From NCBI GenBank assembly GCA_029964075.1, contig CM057135.1:13418863-13482862 (forward strand): a DNA stretch of 64,000 bases. The letters are read 5' to 3'. The DNA is from Patiria pectinifera (taxonomy: Eukaryota; Echinodermata; Asteroidea; Valvatida; Asterinidae). Below the pieces are notes generated by a model that worked only from the letters and a program-made list of their open reading frames with translations, made no database searches and had not been told where the DNA came from. Position numbers and translations under genes: made by a program. Shown here in pieces: positions 24,031 to 34,761 of this stretch (the stretch's first letter is position 1; the number at the start of each line of letters is the position of its first letter).

Positions 24031-24653
24031 CATAAACTTATTTCTCACGTCTAAGTTTATTTCAAGCATGAAGAACAAAGGAAAATGGATGTTTAATACA
24101 GTTTTTCTGAGTTTTTTATTTTTTGCACTCCCCTTTTTGAAAAATCAAGCTCCGCCCCCCCCCCCCAAATTGTGCAAGATCCAAGATGTGTTCACCTCTT
24201 AAAATTATTTTCAGCCCATTTTAACTGGACATGCCAATTTTCAGGATTTTACTACCAAACCGAATAATGTTTTCCATATTAGAACTAAACTGCTAATATA
24301 TACCGCCTCTTTTGTACATTTAGGCCACGCCCACAAAATGGGTGGAAATTAACTGGTGTTTGAATGCTAGAATGTTATATTTTATGTTTAAGTTTATTTC
24401 AAACCATAGAAAAACAAGGAAAATGGATGTTAAATACAGTTTTTATGAGTTTGTATTGTTTGCACCCCCTTTAAAAAAAAAAATCAAGCTCCGCCCCCAA
24501 AATGGGCAAGATCCAGGATGGGTCCCGATCTTAAAATGAATTCTAGCCCATTTTGACCACACTTGCCAAATTTCATGCTTTGACCACAAAGTGCACGATT
24601 TGGGCCAAAAATGGACCTAAGCAGCTCCACTAATATTACACTGAAGCTTCAAC

Positions 24654-25170
24654 AATGAATAGAAATGAAGGTGAGGCACAGACAGGAACTGGCATAATGA
24701 AGCATGTAATAGTAGATGACATGGGTTGCAGACATGCGTGTTCAAATACAGACCAAACACAGGGCTTAGTTAAGCAAAGTGGAGGTTATTCTTTGCGGAG
24801 TAAGAAAAGTACTTATGTTGACAGTGGTTCCAATATTGGAAAGGAGACAAATGAAGGAAATCAGGAGAAAACACAAAAGACAAGAGGTCAATGTAGCAAG
24901 CAAGGTCAACAGCAAAATGGTGCAAGAAATGAAGGGACCTCGGAAACAAAACCTAATACTAGATGTAGAAGTAGAAGCTCAAAAGAACAAGTGTTGGTAG
25001 AAAATGCAAAGGGTAGAGATGAAAAAATGAAGCCAAAAAGGAGAGGTGAAGATAATGTTGAAAGTTGTGTCCAAGGCACTGGTAGAAAAATACGAAGAGT
25101 CTCTTCACAGAAAGTTGATTCACAGAGAATACACAAACCCGATGAGAACAAGAAAATCATGTGGTTATTG
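24654..25170 (+). pseudogene. Helentron low-complexity linker segment
   Basis: An open frame of 172 codons after the right end of the 19.1-24.6 kb element. The frame is open upstream of the ATG (YTEAST), consistent with continuation of the Helentron protein across the insertion. It is Lys/Arg/Gln/Ser-rich with QSGGYSLRSKKSTYV and clusters such as RKIRRVSS, and no domain is recognised. The peptidase segment begins in an overlapping frame at its 3' end, so a frameshift separates them. Confidence 0.5.
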
Positions 25171-25851
25171 TAAAAGCAGCTGTTCCAGCGGAGTCAATCA
25201 AAAGAGTGTGAATAAGGATATCAGTTCCATTCAAGGTAGTTTTCACCAAGGTGATCTTAGATATGGTGAACTAGCAGGTAGACAATGTGTTTGTATGAGC
25301 CTGTGCGGAATCCTCTTTAGCAAAATTAAGCCGTTGAACTTGTGGTGTTGCAAAGACATGGATTTTGTGTTGAATACCGGCAATGAATTGTACAGATATT
25401 TGTCTCGTAGCTCTACAATGATGAATGAATTCTCGTTAATCAGTGAGTTGCCCGAGGAAATTGATGCATTCGGTAAAAATTTCCACATGAAGATTGATGA
25501 ATCTGTTTGTGGTAGTTTTGGAGAAGGAACACGTCTGATTGAATTCAACATGATCCAATGAGTTGTGCAGTGGAACAGACATGTTTTATTTGCTTCAAAG
25601 GGGACACATGTTCAGTAATCGCTCAAGAAGGAAAGTATTATATTTTTTATTCACATTCTAGAAATCAGCATGGCCATCAGGACAGTGAAGGAAGAAGTTT
25701 GCTCAAATGTGTATCATCATGGCAAGGTGTGTACAGGTATTGTACTGAACTTGGACAATCTATAAATGTCAGTGATCATGAACAGTTTGGAATCACAGGT
25801 GTTACTGTCTGGGTAGATGATGATCTCTGTCAGAGTCGCCTGTATTTCTAG
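25046..25851 (+). pseudogene. Helentron C76-like cysteine peptidase (deubiquitinase-like), inactive
   Basis: Two overlapping frames (25046-25561 and 25558-25851) make one domain. The first holds GSFHQGDLRYGELAGRQCVC (near 25233), with the likely nucleophile Cys in the GRQCVC block, then the NTGNELYRYL helix region. The second holds YYIFYSHSRNQHGH (near 25638). The pattern (SFHQGD, then QC, then a D-S-H-S-R block) is that of the C76 cysteine peptidases, known from herpesvirus tegument proteins and also found in animal mobile-element proteins. The expected Asp before SHS is Tyr here, and a frameshift separates the halves, so it should be inactive. Family assignment is from motif pattern only. 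Confidence 0.6.
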
Positions 25852-25859
25852 TCCTAGTG

Positions 25860-27320
25860 GAACTAGGAAAGTCTGCGGTTGTTACGTAAGCCATGGTTGG
25901 AATGAGAAAAGGGTGTGTGGTCTTTGTTATGCATGAGTAATTTTCTTTGTTGCATGAGTGTGTGAGCTAGGAGGAGGAAAAGCGCGCGTTTCAGACAGAC
26001 ACGAGATCCGTGTGGTGAAAGCAACATCAGCGCCGGGTGGATTACCGTTTTGTCACAGTACCACCTTCGGTGTGTTGCGAGCCGTATTTTCTATGTAGAA
26101 AATCAAAAGCCTGTTTTGCTGACCGTAAGTTTTTCCCTTAAGTATTGTGAATATTTATATTCTCTGATGTTTTCAATAAGAAAAAGAAGGTGGAATTATC
26201 CTCATGGTGTTTTCATGCCTGAAGTTAACACTCACAGTTATGTATGTTAGCATTCTAGTTTCAAGTGGGCCTTTTAAAGTTTAGTTGAGTATTTATATTG
26301 ATCTGGCGACGTAATACTTTAATTCTTGTTGCATAGATGGCTTTTGGAGCAAGGTTTGACCATACCCACTTCAAGTGCACTAGAGGTGCTAAAGAGTGGC
26401 CAAGAGAGGGCGCTATTGACGGTCACAGGACAAAATGGCGCAGACGCTACCTGGACCATACTGATTGCGTGAAGCAGGTGAAGCGACCCTGGGCCCTAGC
26501 GGAGTTGTGGTTTCCAAGCTCAGTCACCGCTGTATTACTACTACCCCAGTCCTGAAGGTTGTAGCTAGACGGTGGGACCAAGCAAGGTTGGTGTGGGAGT
26601 AGAACTCGCCCATATCCTTCGGGAGTACAGAGACTGAACACTTGTAGTTGAACCGCATGAATGATCAGCTGATCAAGAGATCAGAAGAGATCAGATATGA
26701 CCCGTACTGTTGATTAAAAGTGGGAAGAAATTATTTACCTGGTGGTGGGTTCCACAGCAGTAAATTGTTGTAGGCCTGAAGGACGGTTGAACCCTAAAAC
26801 TAAAGCTCACTTTTCTGCAAATTTTGTAATTGTGATTGTACTATAACATTTAACTTGTAAGTTGTTTCAGATATTCTCCAGGAACCAGTGTGTTACTAGG
26901 CTGAAATTCAAGGTATGTACCTGACTTGAGTCACTCAAGCTGACCTGCATGTGCATGTACCATTTACCTGATTTGTGTATAATTACTGTTTGTGATCATT
27001 AACTTGGAGTTACTAGATTTTGCTTTATTTGTTCTGTTGCTTAATTTTAATACTTGCATGGTGCATGCTTGGTTGAGAGTTGTTTTTGCATAATTCAAGA
27101 TTTTGCATGGTTGGATGAAAGTTAATTGGTGTACTTTCAGTTAAGTTATTTCTTGGTTGATTGGTTTTTGTATATACCTATATTTAGGTCCTGGTTACTT
27201 GTATATATTTTTTGTTATTTTTTTCCTAGTTCATTGTAATAAATAAGTGCATATTTGTTATTTATTTACTCCTTTTGTCTGGTGTGGAATAATTGTGTGC
27301 ATCACCTTGGGTGGGCTAAC
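25860..27320. other. 1.4-kb noncoding stretch between peptidase and OTU segments, probable insertion
   Basis: Helentron-like coding sequence stops near 25851 and resumes near 27330. The interval has TGTTACGTAAGCC near its start (25882) and a late TAATAAATAAG poly(A)-like signal (27238). A solo LTR is possible, but no paired terminal motif or target duplication could be fixed. Short open frames inside (for example 26337-26555) show no family. Confidence 0.4.
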
Positions 27321-28337
27321 GACCCTTGTTTAAATTCTTTTTTCTTTTTCCTTTGCCTGCTGCATTCGCGCATGACAATCTCAGTATCTGTGGTTGTGAT
27401 GAGACTCTCAATGGTAGCCCCAGTAGTATGACACAGAAAAAGAAACACAGTGAACATGACATAGAAATTATACAAGCTAATCAACCTGACAATTTAAAAT
27501 TTGTTCCCTTGTCTTATGACCATAAGATTGCATTGTGTGAGAAAATAGGTGTGACAAAAATTTGTCTAGAGGGTCATGAAATTCCTGTGAAATGTGAGAA
27601 GTTGACAAAACCTGATGCTATAAAGAAAATTCAAGGTGACGGTAATTGTTTCTACAGAGCTATTTCATATGCTATTTCAGGAACTGAAAATAATCACATG
27701 CAACTCAGAATGGCGATTGCTCATCACTTGTTGGAAAATGCACGTCAGTTTAGGTGCTATTTACGTGAAGGTTACAGGACAGTTCAAGACTAGGTCACAA
27801 ATGCAAGACTGTATAACAATGGAACATGGGCTACTGAGGTAGAAATCATTGTTACAGCACACGTTTGATGTTGTTATTTACACGTACAAGCGCGTACGCG
27901 GGGGGGGGGGTTGTTTTGGCTGTTAAACACCCCCCTTTGAAAACACCCCCCCCCCCTTTGCCATGTAAAAAATATGGAGGGAAAAAAGAGTGCCAAAATA
28001 AGAAAATAAAGAAAGGGAGAGAGATCTTTTTTGTTTTTTGTTTTATTTCCACGGAACAAATTAATAAGAAAAAAACTAATATATATACCAAGTATGAAAT
28101 GGGCGAATTCGGGGAATTTATTGAATAAGTTCCAAAGTGTATTAAAAAAAAACGTCAATTGATATGGTACGTATGCATTCCGCGTTTGCACGTACATGTA
28201 CATGGATATGTATACGTACGTGACGTGGGCTAATTCGCAACACGCGCCCATCGCATGGAATTAAGCGCAAGCCCGTGCGAACAGGGGCCAGCGCTCCAGC
28301 TGGGGAAGGTGCATCAGGGCAGGGGAAGGTGCATGGC

Positions 28338-28860
28338 CAGGAAACTCCTCAGATTGCACCACAGAGCATCTACGATCCAAAATTTCCCGGGGCCCTTGAG
28401 CGGGCCCCGGACCCCATGCCGTAAGTGCTTCGCGGTCGGCGCCGGCATTAGTCCTCCGGCCAAATTCCCTTTATGCTATAATTTCAGCCTAGCGGTGCCA
28501 CCACCCATTTTTTTTTGTACCTTCAGCAGCGAATGGCCGAAGCTCGGACTACAAGAGGCCTGAATCCCTTTCCAAAATAAACAGTTGTGAAACAATACGG
28601 AGATGGAACATGGTTCTCATCTTTGATTACATTTATAACAAACTTTATAAAGAACTTTATATAGAAAAAAATAACAAATTTAAATGGAATTTTCGATGTT
28701 TAAAATGTTTTTCTAAACGGTGGAATTGGCCAGGAATCGCCTCAGATTGCACCACAGAGCATCTAAAAGTCAATTTTTTCCCGGACCCCACGCCGTAAGG
28801 GCTTCGCGCTCCGCGCTCACAGGTCCTGGACCCTTCATTACAATTCTAGCCCCCCCCCCC
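28338..28860. repeat. Duplicated segment inside the hAT element
   Basis: GGCCAGGAA, CCTCAGATTGCACCACAGAG, CATCTA and CCCGGACCCC(A)GCCGTAAG occur at 28333-28430 and again at 28727-28805. The copies differ by small indels. No protein was recognised. Confidence 0.6.
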
Positions 28861-30087
28861 CCCGCAAATGGCAGTCCGGATCTGCTCCTGTTAATCGACT
28901 AGACTGTGTATAACAATCAGTCTCTGTTTCTTGTTTCTTTAAGACTAAACAGGTTAGGAATCATATTAAGAAAGCCAGTCACTCTCTCGAAAATCCTATT
29001 TGTAACAAATTTGCAATCAAAATCGTCAACAAGTCATAGCCATGACTTATGGCCAATGTACAGTACGTGACAGTAGCCTTACTAGCCTATACTACAGCTG
29101 TGATAATAGTGCACAGCAAACGGCGATTTGATACGGCGTAGTCTAGATCGACTCTAGTCTAGGTTAGACAAGTAAAGGCTGTAAAGCACTCCAATATAAT
29201 AGTGCGTACGATATGCGTGAAGTTGCACTGAAAATGAATTTTGTTCTACTCACAAGCACGAAGGAGCTGAAAAGTAGGGATGATATCTCTTATCAGCATC
29301 ATTATCGATATCATTTTTATACAATTTAGATGTAGAATTTAGTTTAAAAAAAGGCTTGTTAATTGTACGTAGTTATACTCATGGCGTATGTCTTGGGTCC
29401 TGTTCATTTTTTTTTTCACAGAGAATATAGACTAGAGATAAACCACAGAGCTATTTCAGCTATTTATAGGAAGGCTAATTAGTATACATAACACTATGAG
29501 ATCATTAAAACACCAAGTACAAACGCTTTAACATAGCCAATGCGGGTGGGTGGAGGGGCATTTGAAATCTGTCGGCAAATTAGAAGATTTGACCGCCTAC
29601 CCCTTTTATCACCCTTGTCAGCCCAAAGCCCCAAAGTAACAGTGTTTGGCGGCAATTTTGTTGTAAAATCTGATAATACATCTGGAAATGTTCAGTTCTT
29701 GGCAGATTTGCTTTTGATGCCCCTATTCCAAAATTCAAAACTCTAGCTAGGCAAGTGCAAAGTAACATGCAGGCAGACATTTTTAACATCTAATACTCAA
29801 TTAATTAAAGAAACTTGAACTTATACATCGAGTGTGACAATTTTAGTTCATTCTGCATTTATGATTTGTAAGTTGATCAGCGAGCGCGAACCTGGTGCTG
29901 CATATAGTTGAAAACAACTGGAGATTTGCAGCTAAACCAATCTTGAAAATTTGGCATGTCGTAAAATTTTCATGGAATTACCCATTTACAAACCAACATC
30001 CATACAAATCCACGTTTTTCTAGTCAAATCATAATATGCCTTTCAGGGTAGATGTGTTGATACTGTAAATCTGTAATGTAATAAGGG

Positions 30088-30197
30088 ATGGATGATGGCT
30101 TGGCAATTCACCGTGAGACAGAGATCAATGCGGACGAGATTCTTAACCTCCTCGCGGAAGAGGCACCCAGAAAATTAATTTTCCGCCTTTCAGAAAG
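30088..30197 (+). CDS. Possible short coding exon inside the hAT element
   Basis: ATG at 30088 opens MDDGLAIHRETEINADEILN and continues to a LLAEEAPRKLIF-like stretch. It then meets a good donor, AAAG/GTATCT, at 30197/30198. Composition and donor suggest a first exon, perhaps of a captured gene. No downstream exon was identified and no family is recognised. Confidence 0.3.
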
Positions 30198-30719
30198 GTA
30201 TCTACTAACTTAAGTTAACGACCTTCAAACATTTTCGATGAGTTCATATAAATAGTGCCTACCTGCCGACTGTTCCGTTTTAATCTGATCCCCCTTTTGT
30301 CTTTTATTTTAGGACGTAAAAATCGGAACGTTCCTATTTTTGTGTGAAAAACAAACATGGATTCTAATATGATCTCCTGACTTTTATGTATAGTGTCAAA
30401 CGGAGTCGAAATATACCCTCCGACTTTTATTTTAGCGTTAAGTTAAGCCCACTGATACTATCTTTTATTTCTGGCGCCAACACAATTCACCATCTTCATT
30501 TCTAGCGTCATAAATGATGACATCCAATTTTGAAACACCCCCCTTGAAAAAATCCTGCGTACGCCACTGTACACGTATGATGATGTTAATAAGTGGTATT
30601 TATTCTCAAACAGATATACATGTACAGACAGTAGTAGTGACAATTAAGTGCAGTCAGGAATTTATTTGCACCATAAGAAACAGGTACATTATGATTTAGT
30701 GACAAGTGTACATGGGTCC

Positions 30720-31554
30720 AGAAGAAAGGTACTTGACAACATTCAGGCGCATGATGACAATACATCAAAAACACAAGTGTTGAAAAGATCAAAGAGACGG
30801 AAACGTGTTAATAAAAGGAAGAGGCAAAAATCTTGCAGAGACCAGCAAAGGGAAAGATATAAGAGAAAGAAAGATAAACAAAATACAAACGATGCTGTGA
30901 GTGTCAAAGAAAAGAGAAAATGTGCAAAGAAATACAAAAAATCATAAATCTGTGGAATACAGACAAGGTGCTATTGAGTGTGGCAAAAAACGATACAAAG
31001 AAAATGCAGCAAATATGACTGGGGTCATGCGGAAAAGATACCATGAGAATGGTGATTTATAGGAGTAAAACAATTGGCTGTGAAAAATTGAAGTATGACA
31101 GAGATGCAGAACATAGGCAACGAAAGAAAAAAGTGCCAAAAAATACAGCAAGAGAAAATACCATAGTGATTTATCATATAGAAATGCTCGTATTAAATCA
31201 ATGAAAAACGAGTACCACAGCGATTCATCATATAGAAATGCTCTTGTGAAATCTATGAAAAAGAAGTACAATAATGATATATCATATAAAAAAGCTCTTA
31301 TTAAATCGATTAAAAAGATATATTCTTTGAACAAATTATATAGGATGAGATTGATACATTTTCAGAAAGCAAAGTTCCACAGCAATCAGTGTTATCGTCA
31401 AAATATGAAACAAAGGAATGCTGAACGAGAAAAAAGAAAGAGAGCAAGTCAACGTATTATGAGCAATGTAATGAGAAATTGGAGACAAGATGTATCATCA
31501 GGACCTGATGATACATACCTGATGTGCAGTTTGACAAAAAGTCCTTTTTTTTAA
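30720..31554 (+). pseudogene. Helentron basic region with tandem SYRNALVKSMKKKY-type repeats
   Basis: A Lys/Arg-rich stretch (KRSKRRKRVNKRKRQK, near 30786) leads to about four copies of an 18-20-residue unit between 31140 and 31340: KYHSDLSYRNARIKSMKN, EYHSDSSYRNALVKSMKK, KYNNDISYKKALIKSIKK and a degenerate fourth. Such short basic repeats occur ahead of the Rep domain in Helitrons and may bind DNA (inference). Stops at 30945 and near 31060 and several frame changes interrupt it. Confidence 0.65.
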
Positions 31555-31683
31555 AAGCAGGTTGTAAAGTGTAAAGAAAATAAATACAGAAGTGTTGATT
31601 GCATATCTCATAAATATCTGCATAAGTGTGCCAACTATGAAAATTGTGGTGATAAGTGTCGTGTGGCAGAATCAAGACGATAA

Positions 31684-32220
31684 TGTTTGTGGATTTGTTA
31701 TACATGTCACAGGAAATTGCTTCAGAACAGGATCCCAGCAGAAGCTTGTGCAAACAATTTGGCATTGGAAGATATCCCAGAAGAATTGAGTTGTTTAAAT
31801 ATATTGGAGGAGCATCTGATTGCAATCAATGTAGCATTTATGAAGATGATGGCTTTACCCAGAGGTGGACAGAATGCAGTGCATGGCCCAGTTGTTTGTG
31901 TACCTTCAAATATTTCGGAAACCGTAACAGCATTGCCTAGATGTTCTAATAATAATGAGTTAATCAGGGTTAAGTTCAAGAGAAAATTGTCATTCAAAGG
32001 ATATTACCAGTACCAATTTGTAAATAGAGAACGTGTTGAGCGTGCACTACAGTATCTTAAGGAGCATAATGTGTGGTTCAAGGACATTGAGATAAACTGT
32101 GAGTGGGACAATCCCTTGGAAGATGAAATTGATAGCCAAGAAGAGCATGAATCTGATAATTCAAGTGAGAGTGATGAAGACACAGACGTAGACACAGATG
32201 AAGAAAGGTTGACAGGTATT
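31684..32220 (+). pseudogene. Helentron DUF6570-like domain
   Basis: Follows an in-frame TAA (31681-31683). Recognisable are CYTCHRKLLQNRIPAEACAN, ALEDIPEELSCLNILEEHLI, MALPRGGQNAVHGPVVCVP, ETVTALPRCSNN and YLKEHNVWFKDIEIN. This succession matches the DUF6570 region that precedes Rep in many animal Helitrons. An acidic tail (DSQEEHESDNSSESDEDTDV) follows. The function of the domain is unknown. Confidence 0.7.
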
Positions 32221-33639
32221 GTTTACGATACATGTTTGCAGCCAGTGAACATTCCCCAAGATGCTTTGGACCAACATTTTGGTAATGTCATGTGTGTTGC
32301 TCCTTGTGAAGGAAATAGCCCAGTCAGAGTATTAATGGAAGAAGGTAATGAGGCCAAATGTTTCCCAGCATTATTTCCAACAGGCGGCCCTATTTTCAGT
32401 GATGATCGTGATGTAAAGTTAAGTCTCTGCAGATATTTTCATAACAGGTTGATGAATGCAAATAATAGATTTGCAAAGTGTACTCAGTATATCTTCTATG
32501 CTCAATACCTACGTCAGAAATACAGCAAGTAATGTCAAAAGTATCAATTGCAATGCGTCAGAGCTCAGGCAGTTTACACAGTGCTGAAAGTGTAAATGCC
32601 AGCATGATTAATGATAGAGATCAACTGAGAGATAGTTTACAGTCTGATAGTGGTTATAGGTTTCTAAAACCAATCAGAGGTACTCCCACGTACTGGCAAG
32701 CAGCTCAGAAAGATGTAATGGCTAAGATTAGACAACTTGGAATACCAACATGGTTTTGCTCATTTTCAGCAGCTGATATGAGATGGCCTGAAATCATAAA
32801 TACGATATTGAGACAACAAGGTGATCCTAGAGATATTGAGGATTTGGATTGGAATGAGAAATGCAAAATATTGCGAAGTAACCCTGTGACTGCAGCTAGA
32901 ATGTTTGACAAGAGATTCCATTCATTTTTGAAAAATGTCAGCATGTCGAGAGCTCAGCTTATTGGCAAAGTGAAGGATTATTTTTATAGAGTTGAATTTC
33001 AGCAAAGAGGAAGTCCACATACCCACTATCTATTTTGGATTGAGAATGCTTCAAGATTGGGATATGATAGTGATTTAGAAGTTATTCAATTCATTGATTC
33101 ATATATCAGCTGCAAATTGCCATCCAAGTACGAGGATTCAGAGCTGAATGACATAGTGAGTCACGTGCAGCTACATAGCAAAAAGCATTCTAAGTTATGT
33201 AAAAAGAAAGGAACTGAGTGTAGATTTAATTTTTCAAGACCACCATCCAGTAGAACCTTCATTACTGAGCCAGATCCAGTGAATAATGATGATGACTATG
33301 ATGATGATTATGCTGATCGTGATGATGATAATGATGAGGATAAAGAAGATGATAGTGATAGCAAGAAGCATAGTGATGCTAACGAATTATTGAAGTCAGT
33401 TTGGGATGCAATACAGAACGAGGAAAACCAGAATTTGTCAACTATTCAATTATTTGAAAGAATGAATATTATTATTATTATTAATTTGTTTATTATTATG
33501 TGTTTTTTTCGCCACCAGCAGCGGAATTGTAAAAAACATTTACAATGTTTAATCATTAAAAACAAAACTTTACTTTACATGAGTAGCGAAGGACTAAAAT
33601 AGTATATATAAAAAAATATAAATAAAAAACCATGAAAAG

Positions 33640-34530
33640 GAGAGGGTGGGAAGGGGAGAGGATGAGAGGGGAGGGGTAAGACAAGGAATATGAACATACA
33701 TAGAATTACATCATTTCTAGACCAACGACTGGATAAACATGGAATTAAATATAATCTTCACAAGACTACACATACAAAGATTTGCATTACATGACATACA
33801 AATGGATGAGAGAGAACGAAAAAAAGGTTTATGGGAAAAAGTTTCTAGGCTTTAAAAAATGCTTTACACACACAAAAAAGACAAAGGAATACAAAACTGT
33901 CATAAAACATCAAACTCACAATAGGACAAAAATTAAGCTATGTGGGGAGTTAAGGGAGAATGGTGTGGTCGGGAAAGGATAACACAAATTCCAGGATTAA
34001 AACGGATAATTATTCCAATAAAACCATTAGACATGGATGTCAATAAAAAAAACAGTGATTAATTATAAGGAGGCAATAAAAAAAATTGTTCACTTGTTTT
34101 TAGAGTTCCATAGCCTAAGGTATGAGGAAGGTAAGCTGGGAAGGGGAGAGGATGAGAGGGGAGGGGTAAGGCAAGGAATATAAACAAACATAGAATTACA
34201 TCATTTCAAGACCAACGACTGGATAAACATGGAATTAAATATAATCATCACAAGACTACACATAAAACGATTTGCATTACATTACTTACTAATGGATGAG
34301 AAAGAATTGATAAAAGGTTTATGGGTAAAAGGTTCTAGGCTTAAAATAACCCACAATACGACAAAAAACTATGCGGGAAGTCAGGGGAGAAGGGTGTGGG
34401 TGGGGAGGGATAACACAAATTCCCACGATTAAAACGGATTATTATTCCAATAAAACCATTAGACATGGATGTCAATGAAAAAGAAAAGTGATTAATTATA
34501 AGGAGGCACTAAAAATTGTTGACTTGTTTT
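33640..34530. repeat. About 490-bp duplication in the LINE 3' UTR
   Basis: GAAGGGGAGAGGATGAGAGG, GACCAACGACTGGATAAACA and AATAAAACCATTAGACATGG occur near 33651, 33720 and 34016, and again near 34140, 34210 and 34450. Two copies lie head to tail. The plus strand is described; the LINE itself is on the other strand. Confidence 0.8.
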
Positions 34531-34761
34531 TGGAGTTCCATAGCCTCACAAGGTAGGGTACAGGGCTGTTTTTGTACCGATTTGTTCTGCAGTTAGGGAC
34601 AGAGAGGTGGCTAGTGGCTACTGTTTCGTAATTGGTTATTTGTGATTTGCATCTGTGCACAGGTAACCAGCTGCTAAACTTGTCATCTTTAAGTAGGTTA
34701 CACACATATTTGTAACAGATGTCCTCTCTTCTCTTAGCAAGAGTGCAGAGGCTGAGATCTG

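Larger units (their letters stand above)
19121..24630. mobile_element. 5.5-kb terminal-inverted-repeat element, TA target duplication
   Basis: GTGGAGCTGC at 19121 and its complement at 24621-24630 start long inverted arms. Inside both are AATCGTGCACTTTGTGG, a CAAAATGGGCT block, GATCCTGCCC-type phrases and CAAGCTCCGCCCCC, with a repeated inner version (19480-19700 and 24050-24260). TA flanks both ends. It sits in the Helentron between the PHD-like and peptidase segments. No transposase was recognised. The interior holds a foldback unit, a CRE-like motif cluster and a satellite-like array, so it is non-autonomous and enlarged by nested repeats. Confidence 0.7.
27887..30569. mobile_element. hAT-type element, 8-bp target duplication TACACGTA
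   Basis: Flanked by TACACGTA at 27879-27886 and 30570-30577. The inverted ends are CAAGCGCGTACGC at the left and, read inward from the right, CAGTGGCGTACGCAGGATTT. Both run into long G/C tracts followed by TTTTG-type sequence. An 8-bp duplication and CA.TGGCG ends are typical of hAT. No hAT transposase was recognised in the 2.7 kb, so it is non-autonomous. The internal content is two related GC-rich segments and a possible exon. Confidence 0.8.
27326..30710 (+). pseudogene. Helentron OTU cysteine peptidase, split by hAT insertion
   Basis: The first part (to 27886) has IQGDGNCFYRAISYAISG, with the OTU catalytic Asp and Cys (near 27630-27680), and GTWATEVEIIVTAH. The second part (from 30570) has IYTYDDVNKWYLFSN, begun before the insertion, and SGIYLHHKKQVHYDLV, carrying the catalytic His (near 30690). 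With the hAT element and one TACACGTA copy removed, the frame runs straight across. It is also broken by an in-frame TAG (27791), a one-base shift near 27863 and a TAA (30645-30647). OTU domains are typical of Helentrons. The linker from 27326 to 27420 is uncertain. Confidence 0.78.
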
